Below, one piece after another: positions 41,271 through 56,001 of a DNA stretch of 64,000 nt (the first letter of the stretch is position 1; the number at the start of each line of letters is the position of its first letter). The notes below the pieces were generated by a model that saw only the letters and a list, made by a program, of their open reading frames with translations, made no database searches and was not told the DNA's origin. Both the position numbers and the translations under genes were made by a program. The DNA lies in contig CAJXNQ010000005.1 in NCBI GenBank assembly GCA_913057215.1, forward strand, positions 1-64,000, given 5' to 3'. The DNA comes from an uncultured Gammaproteobacteria bacterium. Lineage in GTDB: Bacteria; Pseudomonadota; Gammaproteobacteria; Pseudomonadales; Litorivicinaceae.

Positions 41271-41885
41271 ATGGCAGACGAACAATCGCCCGTTGATGAC
41301 GAGCCGATCGAGGACGCCAACAGTCAGAATGACGCTGACGATTCGGTGAGCGAAACCGAGGCGGAGACATCCGAGGTGACCGATGAGTCGCCAGTTGACA
41401 CAGCCGAGTCAGATGCATCAGAGGACAGCGCCAGTTTAGAGACTCAAATTGAAGAGCTGAAAGAGTCAGTGTTGCGTGCGCATGCTGATTTGCAAAATGT
41501 GAGACGTCGCGCCGAACGTGATGTTGAAAGTGCGCATAAGTACGCAATCGAGAAATTCGCGAAAGATTTATTGCCTGTTTTGGATTCGATGGACCGGGCA
41601 CTTGAACTGGCTGAGACCACCGAGGGCTTTGACCCAGCCATGCTGGAAGGGACGCAAATGACCCACAAACTGCTGTTGGATACAGCGGCGAAGCATGGTG
41701 TTCAGCCGATCGAGCCAACAGGAGAGCCGTTCGATCCGCAGGCGCATCAAGCCATGAGCATGGTCGAATCCGCAGAGCATGAACCAAATACAGTGATGGC
41801 AGTGATGCAGAAGGGATACACGCTCGAAGGACGTGTACTGCGAGCGGCGATGGTCGTGGTGACGAAAGCGCCGGCAGACACTTGA
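41271..41885 (+). CDS. grpE: nucleotide exchange factor GrpE
   Basis: A 204-residue co-chaperone that exchanges ADP for ATP on DnaK and acts as a thermosensor. The first 55 residues are very acidic and disordered; the long dimer helix follows (IEELKESVLRAHADLQNVRRRAERD), then EKFAKDLLPVLDSMDRAL and the C-terminal beta-wing NTVMAVMQKGYTLEGRVLRAAMVVV. It starts after AGGAGGAG and precedes dnaK and dnaJ on the same strand. Confidence 0.97.
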   Translation: MADEQSPVDDEPIEDANSQNDADDSVSETEAETSEVTDESPVDTAESDASEDSASLETQIEELKESVLRAHADLQNVRRRAERDVESAHKYAIEKFAKDLLPVLDSMDRALELAETTEGFDPAMLEGTQMTHKLLLDTAAKHGVQPIEPTGEPFDPQAHQAMSMVESAEHEPNTVMAVMQKGYTLEGRVLRAAMVVVTKAPADT

Positions 41886-41960
41886 ACACACTCACTTGAC
41901 CGCAATTAACAAACGAGTAAGCCGGTTAAACCGGACATGGATGAATAGAGAGGACAAACC

Positions 41961-43886
41961 ATGGGTAAGATCATAGGAATCGATCTTGGGACAACCAATT
42001 CTTGCGTGGCTGTGCTTGAGGGTGACAAGCCACGGGTGATCGAAAACGCTGAGGGCGATCGAACCACGCCATCGATCATTGCATACACCGACGATGAGAC
42101 GTTGGTTGGGCAGCCAGCCAAACGGCAATCAGTGACCAATCCTGATAACACTGTGTATGCGGTGAAGCGGTTGATCGGCCGTAAATTCAAAGACGATGTT
42201 GTGCAAAAAGACATCAAGATGGTGCCGTACAAAATCGTCGGGGCTGACAACGGCGATGCGTGGGTTGAGATTAAGGGTGAGAAACTCGCACCACCGCAAG
42301 TGTCGGCTGAAGTGCTTAAGAAGATGAAGAAAACAGCCGAGGATTATCTCGGTGAAGCGGTCACTGAGGCAGTGATCACAGTTCCTGCGTACTTCAATGA
42401 CAGCCAGCGCCAAGCCACAAAGGACGCCGGAAAAATCGCGGGGCTCGAGGTGAAGCGCATCATCAACGAGCCAACAGCGGCGGCTTTGGCGTACGGCATG
42501 GATCAAGCGCGCGGCGATTCGGTTGTTGCTGTGTACGACCTCGGCGGCGGTACCTTCGATATTTCCATCATCGAAATCGCTGAAGTTGACGGTGAGCATC
42601 AATTCGAAGTGTTGTCGACCAACGGCGATACCTTCCTTGGTGGGGAAGATTTCGACATGCGCGTGATCGATTATTTGGCGGAAACCTTCCACAAAGAGCA
42701 AGGCATGGACTTGAAGGGTGATCCCTTGGCGATGCAGCGTCTGAAGGAAGCCGCTGAAAAGGCAAAAATTGAGTTGTCTTCAAGTCAGCAGACCGATGTG
42801 AATTTGCCGTACATCACTGCAGATGCATCCGGGCCGAAGCACATGAATGTGAAACTGACGCGCTCAAAGCTTGAGTCGCTGGTTGAGGATCTTGTCGAGC
42901 GGACGCTCGGGCCGGTGAAGCAGGCTCTCGAAGACGCAGGGCACGACGCGTCAGAAGTCAACGATGTGATTTTGGTCGGTGGTCAAACGCGGATGCCCTT
43001 GGTCCAGGACAAGGTAAAGGGTTTCTTCAACAAGGAGCCGCGCCGCGACGTGAATCCAGATGAAGCGGTTGCCATTGGTGCATCGATTCAGGGTGCGGTG
43101 TTGGCTGGTGATGTGAAAGATGTATTGTTGTTAGACGTTACACCGTTGTCATTGGGCATCGAGACGATGGGCGGGGTCATGACTGCGCTGATCGAAAAGA
43201 ACACCACCATCCCAACCAAGAAGACACAGGTGTTCTCAACCGCCGAAGACAATCAAACAGCGGTCACCATTCATGTGTTGCAGGGTGAGCGTAAGCAAGC
43301 GACTCAAAACAAGTCGTTGGGTCGCTTTGATTTGGCTGACATTCCACCTGCGCCGCGAGGCATGCCTCAGATTGAAGTGGCGTTTGATATTGATGCCAAC
43401 GGCATCCTGAACGTGTCTGCAAAAGACAAGGCGACTGGCAAAGAGCAGTCCATTGTGATCAAGGCGTCGTCTGGACTCTCAGATGATGAGATCGAACAAA
43501 TGGTGAAGGATGCAGAAGCCAATGCGGACGCAGATCGTGAGTTTGAGGAATTGATCGCCGCGCGCAATGCGGCTGATGGAATGATTCACGCGACCCGGAA
43601 ATCCATGACCGAGGCAGGTGATAAGCTGACCGAGGATGAAAAGGCACCGGTTGAGGCTGCAATTGCTGAGCTTGAAGAGGCGCTCAAAGCCGATGACAAA
43701 GAGCAAATTCAAGCGAAGACAACGGCTTTAACAGAAGCGTCGGCAAAAATTGCTGAGAAGCTCTATGCGGCTGCGGATCAGGGTGGCGAGGACGTCGCCT
43801 CGGGTGCGGGTCAAGACAACGCGAAGGCCGATGAAGATGTGGTCGATGCCGAGTTTGAAGAAGTGAAGGATGACGAAAAGAAGTGA
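41961..43886 (+). CDS. dnaK: chaperone DnaK (Hsp70)
   Basis: A 641-residue ATP-dependent chaperone. The ATPase domain opens with [13 protein letters not shown] and shows [13 protein letters not shown] and [16 protein letters not shown]; the linker and substrate domain begin near [18 protein letters not shown], and the lid ends in the acidic [13 protein letters not shown] tail. The length is standard. It lies 75 bp after grpE; the gap contains an inverted repeat CCGGTTAAACCGG (41922-41934) but no clear sigma-32 promoter. Confidence 0.98.
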   Translation: MGKIIGIDLGTTNSCVAVLEGDKPRVIENAEGDRTTPSIIAYTDDETLVGQPAKRQSVTNPDNTVYAVKRLIGRKFKDDVVQKDIKMVPYKIVGADNGDAWVEIKGEKLAPPQVSAEVLKKMKKTAEDYLGEAVTEAVITVPAYFNDSQRQATKDAGKIAGLEVKRIINEPTAAALAYGMDQARGDSVVAVYDLGGGTFDISIIEIAEVDGEHQFEVLSTNGDTFLGGEDFDMRVIDYLAETFHKEQGMDLKGDPLAMQRLKEAAEKAKIELSSSQQTDVNLPYITADASGPKHMNVKLTRSKLESLVEDLVERTLGPVKQALEDAGHDASEVNDVILVGGQTRMPLVQDKVKGFFNKEPRRDVNPDEAVAIGASIQGAVLAGDVKDVLLLDVTPLSLGIETMGGVMTALIEKNTTIPTKKTQVFSTAEDNQTAVTIHVLQGERKQATQNKSLGRFDLADIPPAPRGMPQIEVAFDIDANGILNVSAKDKATGKEQSIVIKASSGLSDDEIEQMVKDAEANADADREFEELIAARNAADGMIHATRKSMTEAGDKLTEDEKAPVEAAIAELEEALKADDKEQIQAKTTALTEASAKIAEKLYAAADQGGEDVASGAGQDNAKADEDVVDAEFEEVKDDEKK

Positions 43887-43921
43887 GGAGACATCCTCAT
43901 TTCCCATGGAAGGAGCGCTGA

Positions 43922-45855
<1,934 letters not shown>

Positions 45856-45955
45856 TCAACCCGGAATGATCCATGGACTTTTGCAGTCCATCTCCCTACA
45901 ATGCGCCCTCAATCGCTCGGCGCCTGTCGAGTCTGTTAAGACAGAGGACCTCCGG

Positions 45956-47077
45956 TTGACTTCTCCTGCTATGTTAATTTTGGCCGACGGCACCGAGTTC
46001 GCCGGCCGCTCGATTGGTGCCGACGGCTTTTCGGTCGGCGAAGTGGTTTTTAATACTGCACTCACTGGGTATCAAGAAATCCTGACGGATCCCTCATATG
46101 CGCGTCAGTTGGTCACCCTGACGTATCCCCATATTGGCAATGTTGGTGTGAACGCTGAGGATCAAGAATCAGACCGCATCCATGCCGGTGGGCTGATCAT
46201 TCGCGATTTACCCTTCGCGCATAGCAATTACCGGGCGGAACAATCGCTTGATACCTACCTGAAGACTGAGGGAGTGGTTGGGATTGCTGAAATTGACACA
46301 CGAAAACTCACCCGGATTTTGAGAGAGAACGGGGCGCAGGCCGGTGTCATCGTTGCTGGCGATGCCTCTTTTGAGGATGCACGCGCGGCGCTTCAAGCGT
46401 TCCCAGGGCTGTCTGGTATGGATCTGGCCAAAGAGGTGACAGTACCGAGCGCATACGCCTGGTCGGAAGGTGAGTGGTCACTTGATACTGGATTTGTGAC
46501 GCCTCCTGAAGCACGTTTTCATGTGGTTGCCTATGACTTTGGCGTCAAACGCAATATTCTGCGGATGCTCGCGTCGCGGGGGTGTCGATTGACGGTGGTG
46601 CCTGCACACACTCCAGCGAGTGAGGTCTTGGACCTGAACCCAGACGGTGTCTTTTTATCCAACGGGCCCGGTGATCCAGAGCCCTGCACCTATGCCATCG
46701 ACGCGATTCAAGCGCTTTTGAAGACTGGAATTCCAATCTTTGGTATCTGCTTAGGGCACCAGCTCCTCGGGTTGGCCTCTGGTGCGCAGACTGTGAAGAT
46801 GAAGTTTGGCCATCATGGTGCCAACCATCCGGTTCAAGATCTCGCCTCGGGTCGCGTGATGATCACCAGCCAAAATCATGGATTTGCGATTGAGGAATCG
46901 TCGTTGCCGGCCACACTGGAAATGACGCACAAGTCACTATTCGATGGCTCGTTACAGGGAATTCGGCGCACCGATGTTCCTGCATTCAGTTTTCAGGGCC
47001 ATCCTGAAGCCAGTCCGGGCCCGCACGATGTGGCGCCGCTGTTTGATCAGTTTATCCAGCTCATGGAGGCCCGCTAA
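45956..47077 (+). CDS. carA: carbamoyl-phosphate synthase small chain
   Basis: A 373-residue glutaminase subunit that supplies ammonia to CarB for arginine and pyrimidine synthesis. The N-terminal domain opens [42 protein letters not shown]; the amidotransferase half has [13 protein letters not shown] (nucleophile Cys), and [11 protein letters not shown] (His, Glu). I chose TTG at 45956 as start because AGAGGA sits seven bases upstream; the ATG at 45971 has no ribosome site. The stop shares one base with the carB ATG. Confidence 0.95.
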   Translation: MTSPAMLILADGTEFAGRSIGADGFSVGEVVFNTALTGYQEILTDPSYARQLVTLTYPHIGNVGVNAEDQESDRIHAGGLIIRDLPFAHSNYRAEQSLDTYLKTEGVVGIAEIDTRKLTRILRENGAQAGVIVAGDASFEDARAALQAFPGLSGMDLAKEVTVPSAYAWSEGEWSLDTGFVTPPEARFHVVAYDFGVKRNILRMLASRGCRLTVVPAHTPASEVLDLNPDGVFLSNGPGDPEPCTYAIDAIQALLKTGIPIFGICLGHQLLGLASGAQTVKMKFGHHGANHPVQDLASGRVMITSQNHGFAIEESSLPATLEMTHKSLFDGSLQGIRRTDVPAFSFQGHPEASPGPHDVAPLFDQFIQLMEAR

Positions 47078-50000
47078 TGCCCAAACGCACCGATCTTGAA
47101 TCCATTTTAATCATTGGTGCCGGACCGATTGTGATTGGGCAGGCATGTGAATTCGATTACTCCGGAGCACAGGCCTGCAAGGCCCTTCGAGAGGAAGGGT
47201 ACCGGGTGATTCTCGTGAACTCGAACCCGGCAACCATCATGACAGATCCTGCCATGGCAGATGCAACCTATATCGAGCCAATCCGATGGCAATCAGTCGC
47301 CAAGGTGATTGAGAAAGAAAAGCCAAGTGCGCTGCTGCCAACCATGGGCGGACAAACCGCACTGAATTGCGCGTTGGATCTGGATCGAGAGGGTGTACTG
47401 GCTGCCCATGGTGTGCAGCTGATTGGCGCCAACGCCGATGCCATCGATAAAGCAGAAGATCGTGATCGGTTCGACAAAGCAATGAAAGCGATTGGCTTGA
47501 ATACGCCGAGAAGCCACATCGCGCACAGTCTCGAAGAGGCACGTGCTGCAGCTGATGATCTTGGATTCCCCTGCATTATTCGACCATCCTTCACCATGGG
47601 AGGCTCTGGCGGCGGTGTTGCCTATAACCGCGAAGAGTTCGAGGAGATTTGCGAGCGCGGTTTGGACTTATCGCCAACCAATGAGTTGTTGATTGATGAG
47701 TCATTACTCGGTTGGAAAGAGTTTGAGATGGAGGTGGTGCGTGACCGAAAAGACAACTGCATCATCGTATGCTCCATCGAAAACTTAGATCCGATGGGTG
47801 TGCATACAGGGGATTCCATTACCGTGGCCCCCGCACAGACTCTGACTGATAAAGAGTATCAGTTGATGCGGAATGCCTCGATCGAGGTGCTGCGCGAAAT
47901 CGGTGTTGAGACCGGTGGCTCGAATGTGCAGTTTGCGGTGAATCCTGAAACCGGTCGACTGATCGTGATTGAGATGAATCCACGTGTATCGCGATCGTCT
48001 GCATTGGCCTCGAAGGCAACTGGCTTTCCGATCGCCAAGGTCGCCGCCAAACTCGCGGTGGGCTATACCTTGGATGAGCTCGCCAATGAGATCACAGGCG
48101 GTGCAACACCGGCCTCCTTTGAGCCCTCGATCGATTATGTCGTGACCAAGGTGCCGCGGTTTACGTTTGAAAAATTCCCACAAGCCGACAGTCGCTTGAC
48201 GACACAGATGAAATCAGTCGGTGAAGTCATGGCAATCGGTCGGAGTTTCCAGGAGTCCTTACAAAAAGCATTGCGCGGGCTCGAGATCGGAGTCTCGGGT
48301 CTTGATCCTGCATTTGGCTGGGATAACGACGAGTCCGTTCAGGCCATGCGTCACGAGTTAGCCAATCCAGGACCCCGCAGACTCTGGTGCGTTGCCGATG
48401 CCTTCCGCTCTGGAATGAGCATGGACGATGTGTTCCAGGTGTCCAAGATCGATCCCTGGTTCCTCGCACAAATTGAAGACTTGGTTTGGGAAGAAGCACA
48501 ACTGTCTGAAATCGCATTGTCTGATTTAGACCGTGATGGCTTATGGCGTTTGAAGCGAAAAGGATTTTCAGATCAGCGGCTTGCAAGCTTGCTGGATGTG
48601 TCTGAAAAAGAATTGCGCGAGCGTCGACTGAAATTTGATGTGCGTCCCGTATTCAAGCGGGTCGATACCTGTGCGGGCGAGTTTGCGACACCCACTGCCT
48701 ACCTCTACTCCACCTATGAAGACGAGTGCGAGGCGGCGCCGTCATCACGTGACAAGATTATGGTGCTTGGCGGTGGCCCCAACCGGATTGGCCAAGGGAT
48801 TGAGTTCGATTACTGCTGTGTGCATGCGGCTTTTGCCATGCGTGAAGATGGCTTTGAAACCATTATGGTGAACTGTAATCCGGAAACTGTGTCAACAGAT
48901 TATGACACCTCTGATCGTCTGTATTTTGAGCCCTTGACCCTGGAAGATGTGCTCGCGGTCGTTGATCTTGAGCGACCCAAGGGCGTGATTGTTCAATTTG
49001 GCGGTCAAACACCACTCAAGTTAGCGCGTGCACTCGAAGCGGCCGGTGTTCCCATCATTGGCACCTCACCAGAGGCCATCGATCGCGCTGAAGATCGCGA
49101 ACGATTCCAGCAGATGGTGACTCGATTGGGACTTCGTCAACCGGCCAATGCGACTGCGCGGAGTCTTGACGAGGGGCTCGCACTGGCTGAGCAAATTGGC
49201 TTCCCATTGGTCGTGCGTCCATCGTATGTACTCGGTGGACGCGCCATGGAAGTGGTCTCGACAATGTCGGAATTGAAGCGGTATCTGCAAGAGGCGGTCA
49301 TCGCGAGTGATGACTCGCCTGTGTTACTCGATCATTTTCTTGATCCGGCGATTGAAATCGATGTGGATGCGGTCAGTGATGGAGAGCACGTCGTCATTGG
49401 CGCCATCATGGAGCATATCGAGCAAGCTGGGGTGCATTCAGGAGATTCTGCGTGTTCGTTGCCGCCGTATAGTTTGCCGTCCCATATCCAGGATGTGATT
49501 CGGGATCAGGTGATTCGGATGGCCCGTGAGTTGAACGTGGTCGGTCTCATGAATGTCCAAATGGCCGTCCAGGGAGAGGACGTGTTTGTGATTGAGGTCA
49601 ATCCGCGGGCATCGCGGACGGTTCCTTTTGTGTCAAAGTGCATCGGTGTCTCTCTTGCCAAGATTGCAGCGCGGTGCATGGCGGGTACCTCGCTGGCAGA
49701 CCAAGGCGTCACGTGCGAGCGTATCCCTCCCTTTTTCAGCGTCAAAGAGTCGGTCTTCCCGTTTGCGAAATTCCCAGGCGTGGACCCGATTTTAGGTCCT
49801 GAAATGAAGTCGACGGGTGAGGTGATGGGCACCGGCGATAGTTTTGACGAGGCCTTCGCAAAAGCACATGCAGCCGCAGGCGATCGCTTGCCAACCATCG
49901 GTCGGGCATTTATCTCCGTACGCGATGCGGATAAACCACGGATGCTGGGGGTTGCCAAGTCATTGGTTGAAATGGGCTTTAGCCTGGTTGCCACCGGTGG

Positions 50001-50304
50001 TACCAGTGACTATTTGACCGAGGCGGGGATTGGATGCGAGCGCGTGAATAAGGTGCTGGAAGGTCGTCCGAATATCGTCGATATGATCAAAAACGATTCG
50101 ATTGCATTCATTGTCAATACGACAGAGGGTCGACAGGCGATTACGGATTCTGCGACGATTCGACGTTCGGCGTTAAATCATAAAGTGTGTTACACCACCA
50201 CCTTAGCGGGCGGCGAATCAATCGTGCGTGCGCTGAAGTTCGGCGATGAGCGCGAGGTACGTCGTTTGCAGGATCTGCATCAGCGGGTCGAACTCAAATA
50301 TTAG
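47077..50304 (+). CDS. carB: carbamoyl-phosphate synthase large chain
   Basis: A 1075-residue enzyme with two homologous ATP-grasp halves ([21 protein letters not shown] in the first; [21 protein letters not shown] in the second), an oligomerisation region between them, and a C-terminal MGS-like allosteric domain ([15 protein letters not shown]). It makes carbamoyl phosphate from bicarbonate, ammonia and two ATP. The start overlaps the carA stop. It is full length. Confidence 0.98.
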   Translation: MPKRTDLESILIIGAGPIVIGQACEFDYSGAQACKALREEGYRVILVNSNPATIMTDPAMADATYIEPIRWQSVAKVIEKEKPSALLPTMGGQTALNCALDLDREGVLAAHGVQLIGANADAIDKAEDRDRFDKAMKAIGLNTPRSHIAHSLEEARAAADDLGFPCIIRPSFTMGGSGGGVAYNREEFEEICERGLDLSPTNELLIDESLLGWKEFEMEVVRDRKDNCIIVCSIENLDPMGVHTGDSITVAPAQTLTDKEYQLMRNASIEVLREIGVETGGSNVQFAVNPETGRLIVIEMNPRVSRSSALASKATGFPIAKVAAKLAVGYTLDELANEITGGATPASFEPSIDYVVTKVPRFTFEKFPQADSRLTTQMKSVGEVMAIGRSFQESLQKALRGLEIGVSGLDPAFGWDNDESVQAMRHELANPGPRRLWCVADAFRSGMSMDDVFQVSKIDPWFLAQIEDLVWEEAQLSEIALSDLDRDGLWRLKRKGFSDQRLASLLDVSEKELRERRLKFDVRPVFKRVDTCAGEFATPTAYLYSTYEDECEAAPSSRDKIMVLGGGPNRIGQGIEFDYCCVHAAFAMREDGFETIMVNCNPETVSTDYDTSDRLYFEPLTLEDVLAVVDLERPKGVIVQFGGQTPLKLARALEAAGVPIIGTSPEAIDRAEDRERFQQMVTRLGLRQPANATARSLDEGLALAEQIGFPLVVRPSYVLGGRAMEVVSTMSELKRYLQEAVIASDDSPVLLDHFLDPAIEIDVDAVSDGEHVVIGAIMEHIEQAGVHSGDSACSLPPYSLPSHIQDVIRDQVIRMARELNVVGLMNVQMAVQGEDVFVIEVNPRASRTVPFVSKCIGVSLAKIAARCMAGTSLADQGVTCERIPPFFSVKESVFPFAKFPGVDPILGPEMKSTGEVMGTGDSFDEAFAKAHAAAGDRLPTIGRAFISVRDADKPRMLGVAKSLVEMGFSLVATGGTSDYLTEAGIGCERVNKVLEGRPNIVDMIKNDSIAFIVNTTEGRQAITDSATIRRSALNHKVCYTTTLAGGESIVRALKFGDEREVRRLQDLHQRVELKY

Positions 50305-50313
50305 GGCCAGACT

Positions 50314-50790
50314 ATGAATAAGATTCCAATGACACAGGCCGGTGAAAAGGCACTTCGTGATGAGCTGCAGCGCTTGAAGCAGATCGAGCGGCCGCGGATC
50401 GTGCAGGCGATTGCTGAGGCGCGCGAGCACGGCGACCTGAAAGAGAACGCGGAGTACCACGCGGCGCGTGAACAACAAGGATTTTGCGAAGGCCGGATTA
50501 AAGATATCGAGGCTAAGTTATCGCATGCCCACGTCATTGATATCACCCAGATTGAAAATACCGGTAAAGTCATTTTTGGTGTCACTGCGACTTTGATTAA
50601 TGTGGATACAGATGAGTCGGTGACGTATCGCATCGTCGGTGAAGACGAGGCCGATGTGAAAAATGGAAAAATTTCGGTCACAAGTCCGATCGCACGCGCA
50701 CTGATTGGTAAAGAAGAAGGTGATGAGGTCGCGGTCACAACACCCGGCGGTGTTGTGACGTTCGAAATTGACTCAGTCGAGCACGTGTAG
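50314..50790 (+). CDS. greA: transcription elongation factor GreA
   Basis: A 158-residue factor that rescues backtracked RNA polymerase by stimulating RNA cleavage. The N-terminal coiled coil ([45 protein letters not shown]) has the tip acids D and E in GDLKENAEY, and the C-terminal FKBP-like part has [18 protein letters not shown]. It begins 9 bp after carB and converges on yhbY, with only 1 bp between stops. Confidence 0.97.
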   Translation: MNKIPMTQAGEKALRDELQRLKQIERPRIVQAIAEAREHGDLKENAEYHAAREQQGFCEGRIKDIEAKLSHAHVIDITQIENTGKVIFGVTATLINVDTDESVTYRIVGEDEADVKNGKISVTSPIARALIGKEEGDEVAVTTPGGVVTFEIDSVEHV

Positions 50791-50791
50791 G

Positions 50792-51094
50792 CTAGAGCGG
50801 TCGGATGAGATTCGAGAGGCGCGGGTTTGGTTGCTCAGCAGCGCGAAATAAAAGTGCCATGGCTCCTGTGGATTGGATGCAATGCGCGCCCGTTTCTTCA
50901 CAGAGCGAATCAATTAAGAGCTTGCGGGTCTCGCGCTCAGCGCGAATTTTGACTTTAATCAGTTCATGATCGTTGAGTGCTCGATTCAATTCCTCGAGCA
51001 CACCTGTGGACATGCCTTGGTCGCCGACCAAAACCACAGGTTTGAGATGATGTCCAATCGCCCGCATCTGCTTTTTGCGTTCTGGCGTTAACAT
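50792..51094 (-). CDS. yhbY: YhbY-family RNA-binding protein
   Basis: A 100-residue CRM-domain protein that associates with pre-50S ribosomes. It shows [44 protein letters not shown] and the GxxG-like loop. The start at 51094 (MLTPERKK) follows AGGAG on the minus strand; the longer frame would overlap the divergent rlmE start. The usual neighbours greA and rlmE are on either side. Confidence 0.94.
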   Translation of the reverse strand: MLTPERKKQMRAIGHHLKPVVLVGDQGMSTGVLEELNRALNDHELIKVKIRAERETRKLLIDSLCEETGAHCIQSTGAMALLFRAAEQPNPRLSNLIRPL

Positions 51095-51134
51095 AAGTGT
51101 CTCCTCTAAGGGGCGCGCGAGTGTAGAGCAAAAG

Positions 51135-51758
51135 ATGGCACGATCCAAGTCCAGTAGCCGATGGTTGAAAGAGCACTTTGACGATCAGTACGTGCAAAAA
51201 GCGCAGGCTGAAGGTCGGCGCTCGCGCGCGAGTTTTAAACTTGAGGCGGTGCAAGCTAAGGACCAGTTGATCCAGCCAGGAGATGTCGTTGTTGATCTTG
51301 GCGCGGCGCCTGGTGGTTGGACTGAGCTGGTTGCGCAATGGACTGGCCCAACAGGCGCCGTATTTGCGCTCGATATTTTGCCCATGGATTCGATTGCCGA
51401 TGTTGAGATCATTCTCGGCGACTTTACTGAGGATGCCGTATTAGACGCACTGAATGCGCGATTGAACGGTCGAGCGGTGGATGTGGTGCTCTCGGATATG
51501 GCACCGAATCTGTCGGGCAATCGTTCTGTGGACCAACCGCGTGCCATGTATTTGTGTGAACTGGCGCTTGAGTTTGCGAGAACCGCTTTGAAACCGGATG
51601 GCTGTTTTTTGATCAAGGTCTTTCAAGGTGAGGGCTTCGATGCTTTTTTGGCAGACCTCCGTGCCAATTTTTCTGTTGTTAAAACCAGAAAACCAGATGC
51701 GTCCCGAGCGCGCAGTCGTGAAACCTATCTTTTGGCAAGTGGCTTTCGCGCTGGGTGA
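51135..51758 (+). CDS. rlmE: 23S rRNA (uridine-2552-2'-O) methyltransferase
   Basis: A 207-residue SAM-dependent methyltransferase (RrmJ/FtsJ). Motifs: [11 protein letters not shown] with the first catalytic Lys, [11 protein letters not shown] (SAM loop), [10 protein letters not shown] (catalytic Asp), [11 protein letters not shown] (catalytic Lys), and [13 protein letters not shown] (Glu). It starts at the ATG at 51135; the longer frame was rejected because it enters the yhbY promoter. It precedes ftsH, as in most gammaproteobacteria. Confidence 0.96.
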   Translation: MARSKSSSRWLKEHFDDQYVQKAQAEGRRSRASFKLEAVQAKDQLIQPGDVVVDLGAAPGGWTELVAQWTGPTGAVFALDILPMDSIADVEIILGDFTEDAVLDALNARLNGRAVDVVLSDMAPNLSGNRSVDQPRAMYLCELALEFARTALKPDGCFLIKVFQGEGFDAFLADLRANFSVVKTRKPDASRARSRETYLLASGFRAG

Positions 51759-51839
51759 ATCATTGATTTCGGGTGTAACGCCCAAATAAATCCCTGTATA
51801 TTGAGGGGTTCGGGCTCCTTGACAGGAATGGAGAAGCAC

Positions 51840-53780
51840 ATGGCCAGAAATTTAGTTCTGTGGTTGGTAATTGCAGCCGTATTGTTGACAGTATTCAACA
51901 ATTTCAGCGTTGAGACGCAGTCGCAGCAAGTCAACTACTCCCAGTTTGTGGAAGAAGTGAATCGTGATCAGATCCGACGTGTGGTGATCGATGGGCAGAC
52001 CATCATCGCAACCCGCTCCAATGGTGATGTGTATGAGACGGTGCGGCCCAATGTGGAAGATCCCCGTCTGATGGATGATTTGCTGCAGCATAATGTGGTG
52101 GTCGAGGGACGTAAGCCAGAGCAGCAGTCCATTTGGATGCAGTTACTCGTGGCTGCATTCCCAGTCCTCATCATTTTGGCCATTTTCATGTTCTTCATGC
52201 GCCAAATGCAGGGCGGCATGGGTGGCGGTCGCGGCGGTCCGATGTCATTTGGAAAATCAAAAGCACGCTTGATTGGTGAAGATCAAATCAAGACCACTTT
52301 TGGTGATGTGGCCGGCTGTGACGAAGCGAAAGACGATGTGGCTGAGCTTGTTGAATTCCTCAAAGATCCTGGAAAATTCCAGAGATTGGGTGGTCGGATC
52401 CCAAGAGGCGTCCTGATGGCAGGTCCTCCGGGCACCGGTAAGACATTGCTGGCGAAGGCGATTGCCGGTGAAGCAAAAGTGCCTTTCTTCACAATCTCGG
52501 GTTCAGATTTTGTTGAGATGTTCGTCGGTGTCGGTGCCTCACGTGTGCGCGACATGTTTGAGCAAGCCAAGAAACAAGCCCCTTGTATCATCTTTATCGA
52601 TGAGATTGATGCGGTTGGCCGACAGCGGGGAGCGGGTCTCGGCGGTGGACACGATGAGCGTGAGCAAACACTGAACCAGCTTCTGGTTGAGATGGATGGA
52701 TTTGATGTCAACGATGGTGTCATTGTGATTGCAGCGACCAACCGTCCGGATGTCCTGGACTCGGCGTTGTTGCGGCCCGGTCGTTTCGACAGACAGGTGG
52801 TTGTTGGTTTGCCAGATATTCGTGGGCGCGAACAGATTTTGAAAGTGCACATGAAGAAGGTGCCTGTGTCGCCGGAAGCGGACCCAGCCATCATTGCGCG
52901 TGGAACGCCTGGATTTTCTGGTGCCGATTTGGCGAACTTGGTGAATGAGGCTTCATTGTTTGCAGCGCGAGCAAATACGCGCGTCGTGGCGATGAGTCAC
53001 TTCGAACAGGCCAAAGATAAGATCATGATGGGCGCAGAGCGGCGTTCGATGGTCATGAAAGAGTCTGAAAAACGGAACACCGCCTTCCACGAGGCAGGTC
53101 ACGCGATTGTGGGTCGGCTCATGCCAGAGCACGATCCTGTGTACAAGGTCTCCATCATTCCTCGCGGACGTGCGTTGGGTGTGACTATGTTCTTACCTGA
53201 AGAAGATAAGTACAGCCATTCCAAGCGTGGTTTGATCAGTCAGATTTGCTCACTGTACGGCGGCCGGATTGCTGAGGAGCTCACGTTGGGCGCGGACGGT
53301 GTGACCACAGGCGCCTCGAATGATATTCAGCGCGCGACATCAATCGCTCGCAACATGGTGACCAAGTGGGGTCTGTCTGAAAAAATGGGCCCTCAGATGT
53401 ATGACGAGGATGACAATGAGCCCTTCTTGGGGCGCTCGATGGGTCGTCCGGCACACAATCAGTCAGACGATACAGCGCGATTGATTGATCAGGAGGTCAA
53501 AGACATCTTGGATTCGTGTTACCAGACAGCGAAGAAAACGCTTGAAGACAACATGGACAAGTTACATCTGATGGCGGATGCCTTGATGGAGTATGAAACC
53601 ATCGATACCAACCAGATCGATGAGATCATGGAAGGCAAGAAGCCGAGCCCTCCCGAAGGGTGGGACGACCGCGATAAGCCACAAGGTGGTCAGCCAGATG
53701 CCAATGACGACCTGAAGGAAGCGGATGTCTCTGCAAGTGATCGTGATGCGCCAAAAGGTGGCGAAGCGACCACACACTGA
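51840..53780 (+). CDS. ftsH: ATP-dependent zinc metalloprotease FtsH
   Basis: A 646-residue membrane AAA+ protease. Two transmembrane helices (about 4-22 and 100-118) flank a periplasmic part; the AAA module has [19 protein letters not shown] and the pore and SRH motifs ([21 protein letters not shown]), and the protease site is HEAGH with the distant Asp. It degrades sigma-32, LpxC and SsrA-tagged proteins, so it links the heat-shock and tmRNA genes of this window functionally. The start at 51840 ([12 protein letters not shown]) has GGAG upstream and matches the family N-terminus. Confidence 0.97.
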   Translation: MARNLVLWLVIAAVLLTVFNNFSVETQSQQVNYSQFVEEVNRDQIRRVVIDGQTIIATRSNGDVYETVRPNVEDPRLMDDLLQHNVVVEGRKPEQQSIWMQLLVAAFPVLIILAIFMFFMRQMQGGMGGGRGGPMSFGKSKARLIGEDQIKTTFGDVAGCDEAKDDVAELVEFLKDPGKFQRLGGRIPRGVLMAGPPGTGKTLLAKAIAGEAKVPFFTISGSDFVEMFVGVGASRVRDMFEQAKKQAPCIIFIDEIDAVGRQRGAGLGGGHDEREQTLNQLLVEMDGFDVNDGVIVIAATNRPDVLDSALLRPGRFDRQVVVGLPDIRGREQILKVHMKKVPVSPEADPAIIARGTPGFSGADLANLVNEASLFAARANTRVVAMSHFEQAKDKIMMGAERRSMVMKESEKRNTAFHEAGHAIVGRLMPEHDPVYKVSIIPRGRALGVTMFLPEEDKYSHSKRGLISQICSLYGGRIAEELTLGADGVTTGASNDIQRATSIARNMVTKWGLSEKMGPQMYDEDDNEPFLGRSMGRPAHNQSDDTARLIDQEVKDILDSCYQTAKKTLEDNMDKLHLMADALMEYETIDTNQIDEIMEGKKPSPPEGWDDRDKPQGGQPDANDDLKEADVSASDRDAPKGGEATTH

Positions 53781-53782
53781 AC

Positions 53783-54628
53783 GTGCGTACATCACGAACC
53801 TGGCATGATCTGGGGCTGAATGAGCCTCGGATCATGGCCGTCTTGAACATCACCCCGGATTCATTTTCAGATGGCGGGCAACTGTTTAACAGTGCCGTCA
53901 AAATGGATGCAGTCATCGATCAGGCGGCCCGGTTTGTAGAGGCTGGAGCGCATATTTTGGATGTGGGTGGAGAAAGCACACGTCCTGGTGCGGATCCAGT
54001 GCCGGAGCATCTTGAGCTCGAGCGTGTCATCCCTGTCATCGAAGCGCTGTCGACACGGTTTGACTGTGTTCTGTCTGTAGATACCTCAACGCCCTCTGTC
54101 ATGCAGCAATCAGCAGAGCAGGGTGCACATTGCATCAATGATGTGAGGGCGCTCACACGTGACAACGCACTTGAGGTCGCGGCCGCAACCGGATTGCCTG
54201 TGTGCTTGATGCACATGCAAGGGACGCCGCAAACCATGCAAGTTGCACCCACCTATGATGATCCCGTGCGTACTGTTTTGGATTGGCTCATGCAACGCGT
54301 TGCGGCTTGTCTTGAAGCCGGCATCGAGGCAGATCAGGTGGCGCTTGATCCAGGATTTGGTTTTGGCAAAACGCTGGCGCATAATTTAGCGCTTTTTCAG
54401 AATTTGAACGCGTTTGTGAAAACGGGCTATCCGATCATGATCGGTGTGTCGAGAAAACGGATGATTGGAGAGCTGACAGGTCAGCCGGTGGAGCAGCGTG
54501 CGGTTGGCAGTGCTGTGGCTGCCGCCTTGGCTGTGCAAGCGGGTGTGCATGTCGTCCGAGTGCATGATGTCGAGGCGACACGGGATGCGCTGGCGGTATG
54601 GCAAGGGATTTCGCAGGGAATGCAGTAA
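53783..54628 (+). CDS. folP: dihydropteroate synthase
   Basis: A 281-residue TIM-barrel enzyme joining p-aminobenzoate to hydroxymethyl-dihydropterin diphosphate in folate synthesis; the sulfonamide target. Marks: MAVLNITPDSFSDGG, DVGGESTRPGA, CINDVRAL, CLMHMQGTPQTMQ, DPGFGFGKT and GVSRKRMIG. The start is GTG at 53783, two bases past the ftsH stop. It lies before glmM, the usual order. Confidence 0.97.
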   Translation: MRTSRTWHDLGLNEPRIMAVLNITPDSFSDGGQLFNSAVKMDAVIDQAARFVEAGAHILDVGGESTRPGADPVPEHLELERVIPVIEALSTRFDCVLSVDTSTPSVMQQSAEQGAHCINDVRALTRDNALEVAAATGLPVCLMHMQGTPQTMQVAPTYDDPVRTVLDWLMQRVAACLEAGIEADQVALDPGFGFGKTLAHNLALFQNLNAFVKTGYPIMIGVSRKRMIGELTGQPVEQRAVGSAVAAALAVQAGVHVVRVHDVEATRDALAVWQGISQGMQ

Positions 54629-55972
54629 ATGAGTCGACAGTATTTCGGGACAGACGGCATTCGTGGCCGTGTTGGGGAAGGGTGTATTACCGCTGAATTC
54701 GTCTTAAAGCTCGGTTGGGCCTTTGGACAAGTGGTTCGCGCAAAACATGCAGGGCGTCCGCGTGTTGTGATTGGGAAGGACACTCGGCTCTCCGGATACA
54801 TGTTTGAAACTGCACTTGAAGCAGGTTTGATCGCGGCCGGCGTTGACCCGGTCATGCTCGGTCCAATGCCAACCCCTGCGGTTGCCTATTTAACGCGTAC
54901 ATTTTCAGCAGCTGGCGGCATTGTGATCAGTGCCAGTCACAACACCTACGAAGACAATGGCATTAAGTTTTTTGATGAACATGGAACCAAGCTGCCAGAC
55001 GCCATGGAAGTCGAGATCGAATCCTGGGTGAATCAGGGGTTTGAAACGGTCAGCGGCCCACTGCTGGGTCGAGCCTCGCGCGCCAATGATGCTGCAGGTC
55101 GGTATATTGAATTTTGCAAGCACACGCTGCGGCTTGGCACTGATTTGAGTGGGCTGAAGGTGGTTCTCGATTGTGCGCACGGAGCGGCATATCAAATTGC
55201 ACCGAAAGTTTTCAGTGAGCTGGGCGCTGAGGTTCAGAGCATTGGTGTGGCGCCCGATGGTTTGAATATTAATCACGGCGTGGGCTCGACCTCACCGGGT
55301 GCCTTGGTTGAGGCTGTGGTAAGTCAGCAGGCTGATCTTGGTATCGCACTCGATGGTGATGCCGATCGGGTGGTCCTGGTCGATGAGGCCGGGACATTAG
55401 TGGATGGTGATGAGGTGCTTTTCATTATCGCTTCGGCACGGCATCAGCGGGGACGGATGCACGGAGGCGTGGTTGGAACCCTGATGACGAATTTAGGACT
55501 CGAGCACGCGTTGGCTGACATGCAGATTCCTTTTGTCCGCACTCAGGTCGGTGATCGGTACGTTATTGAGGCAATGACAGCGCGTGACTGGTCATTAGGT
55601 GGAGAGACTTCTGGACATATTATTTGCTCAGATTTGACATCGACCGGTGACGGAATTGTCGCGGCCTTGCAGGTCGTCAACGCGTTGCGCCAATCCGGCA
55701 TGACACTCAGTCAGGCCCGTCTTGGTATGAAGAAGTATCCACAAGTCCTGGTCAATGTGCCGCTAGTCGATCCAGAACATCTGGCGCATCCTTCGGTTGT
55801 GGCAGCGGTCGAGCAGGTTGAGCAGGCATTGGGTGATCAGGGTCGCGTAGTGCTTCGCCCATCGGGAACAGAACCGGTTGTTCGCGTGATGGTTGAGGGG
55901 CCGGACCAGTCGGTCAGTGTGCATGCGCGACAAATCGCCGACTCGGTGGAAAACGTGGCGACAATCGCGTAA
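54629..55972 (+). CDS. glmM: phosphoglucosamine mutase
   Basis: A 447-residue enzyme converting glucosamine-6-phosphate to glucosamine-1-phosphate for UDP-GlcNAc. The active serine lies in [19 protein letters not shown], the metal loop is [12 protein letters not shown], the sugar loop is GGETSGHI and the phosphate site is [15 protein letters not shown]. It starts directly after the folP stop. Confidence 0.97.
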   Translation: MSRQYFGTDGIRGRVGEGCITAEFVLKLGWAFGQVVRAKHAGRPRVVIGKDTRLSGYMFETALEAGLIAAGVDPVMLGPMPTPAVAYLTRTFSAAGGIVISASHNTYEDNGIKFFDEHGTKLPDAMEVEIESWVNQGFETVSGPLLGRASRANDAAGRYIEFCKHTLRLGTDLSGLKVVLDCAHGAAYQIAPKVFSELGAEVQSIGVAPDGLNINHGVGSTSPGALVEAVVSQQADLGIALDGDADRVVLVDEAGTLVDGDEVLFIIASARHQRGRMHGGVVGTLMTNLGLEHALADMQIPFVRTQVGDRYVIEAMTARDWSLGGETSGHIICSDLTSTGDGIVAALQVVNALRQSGMTLSQARLGMKKYPQVLVNVPLVDPEHLAHPSVVAAVEQVEQALGDQGRVVLRPSGTEPVVRVMVEGPDQSVSVHARQIADSVENVATIA

Positions 55973-56001
55973 CGTACGCGCCCCGTAGTGGAGAGAACCG
56001 G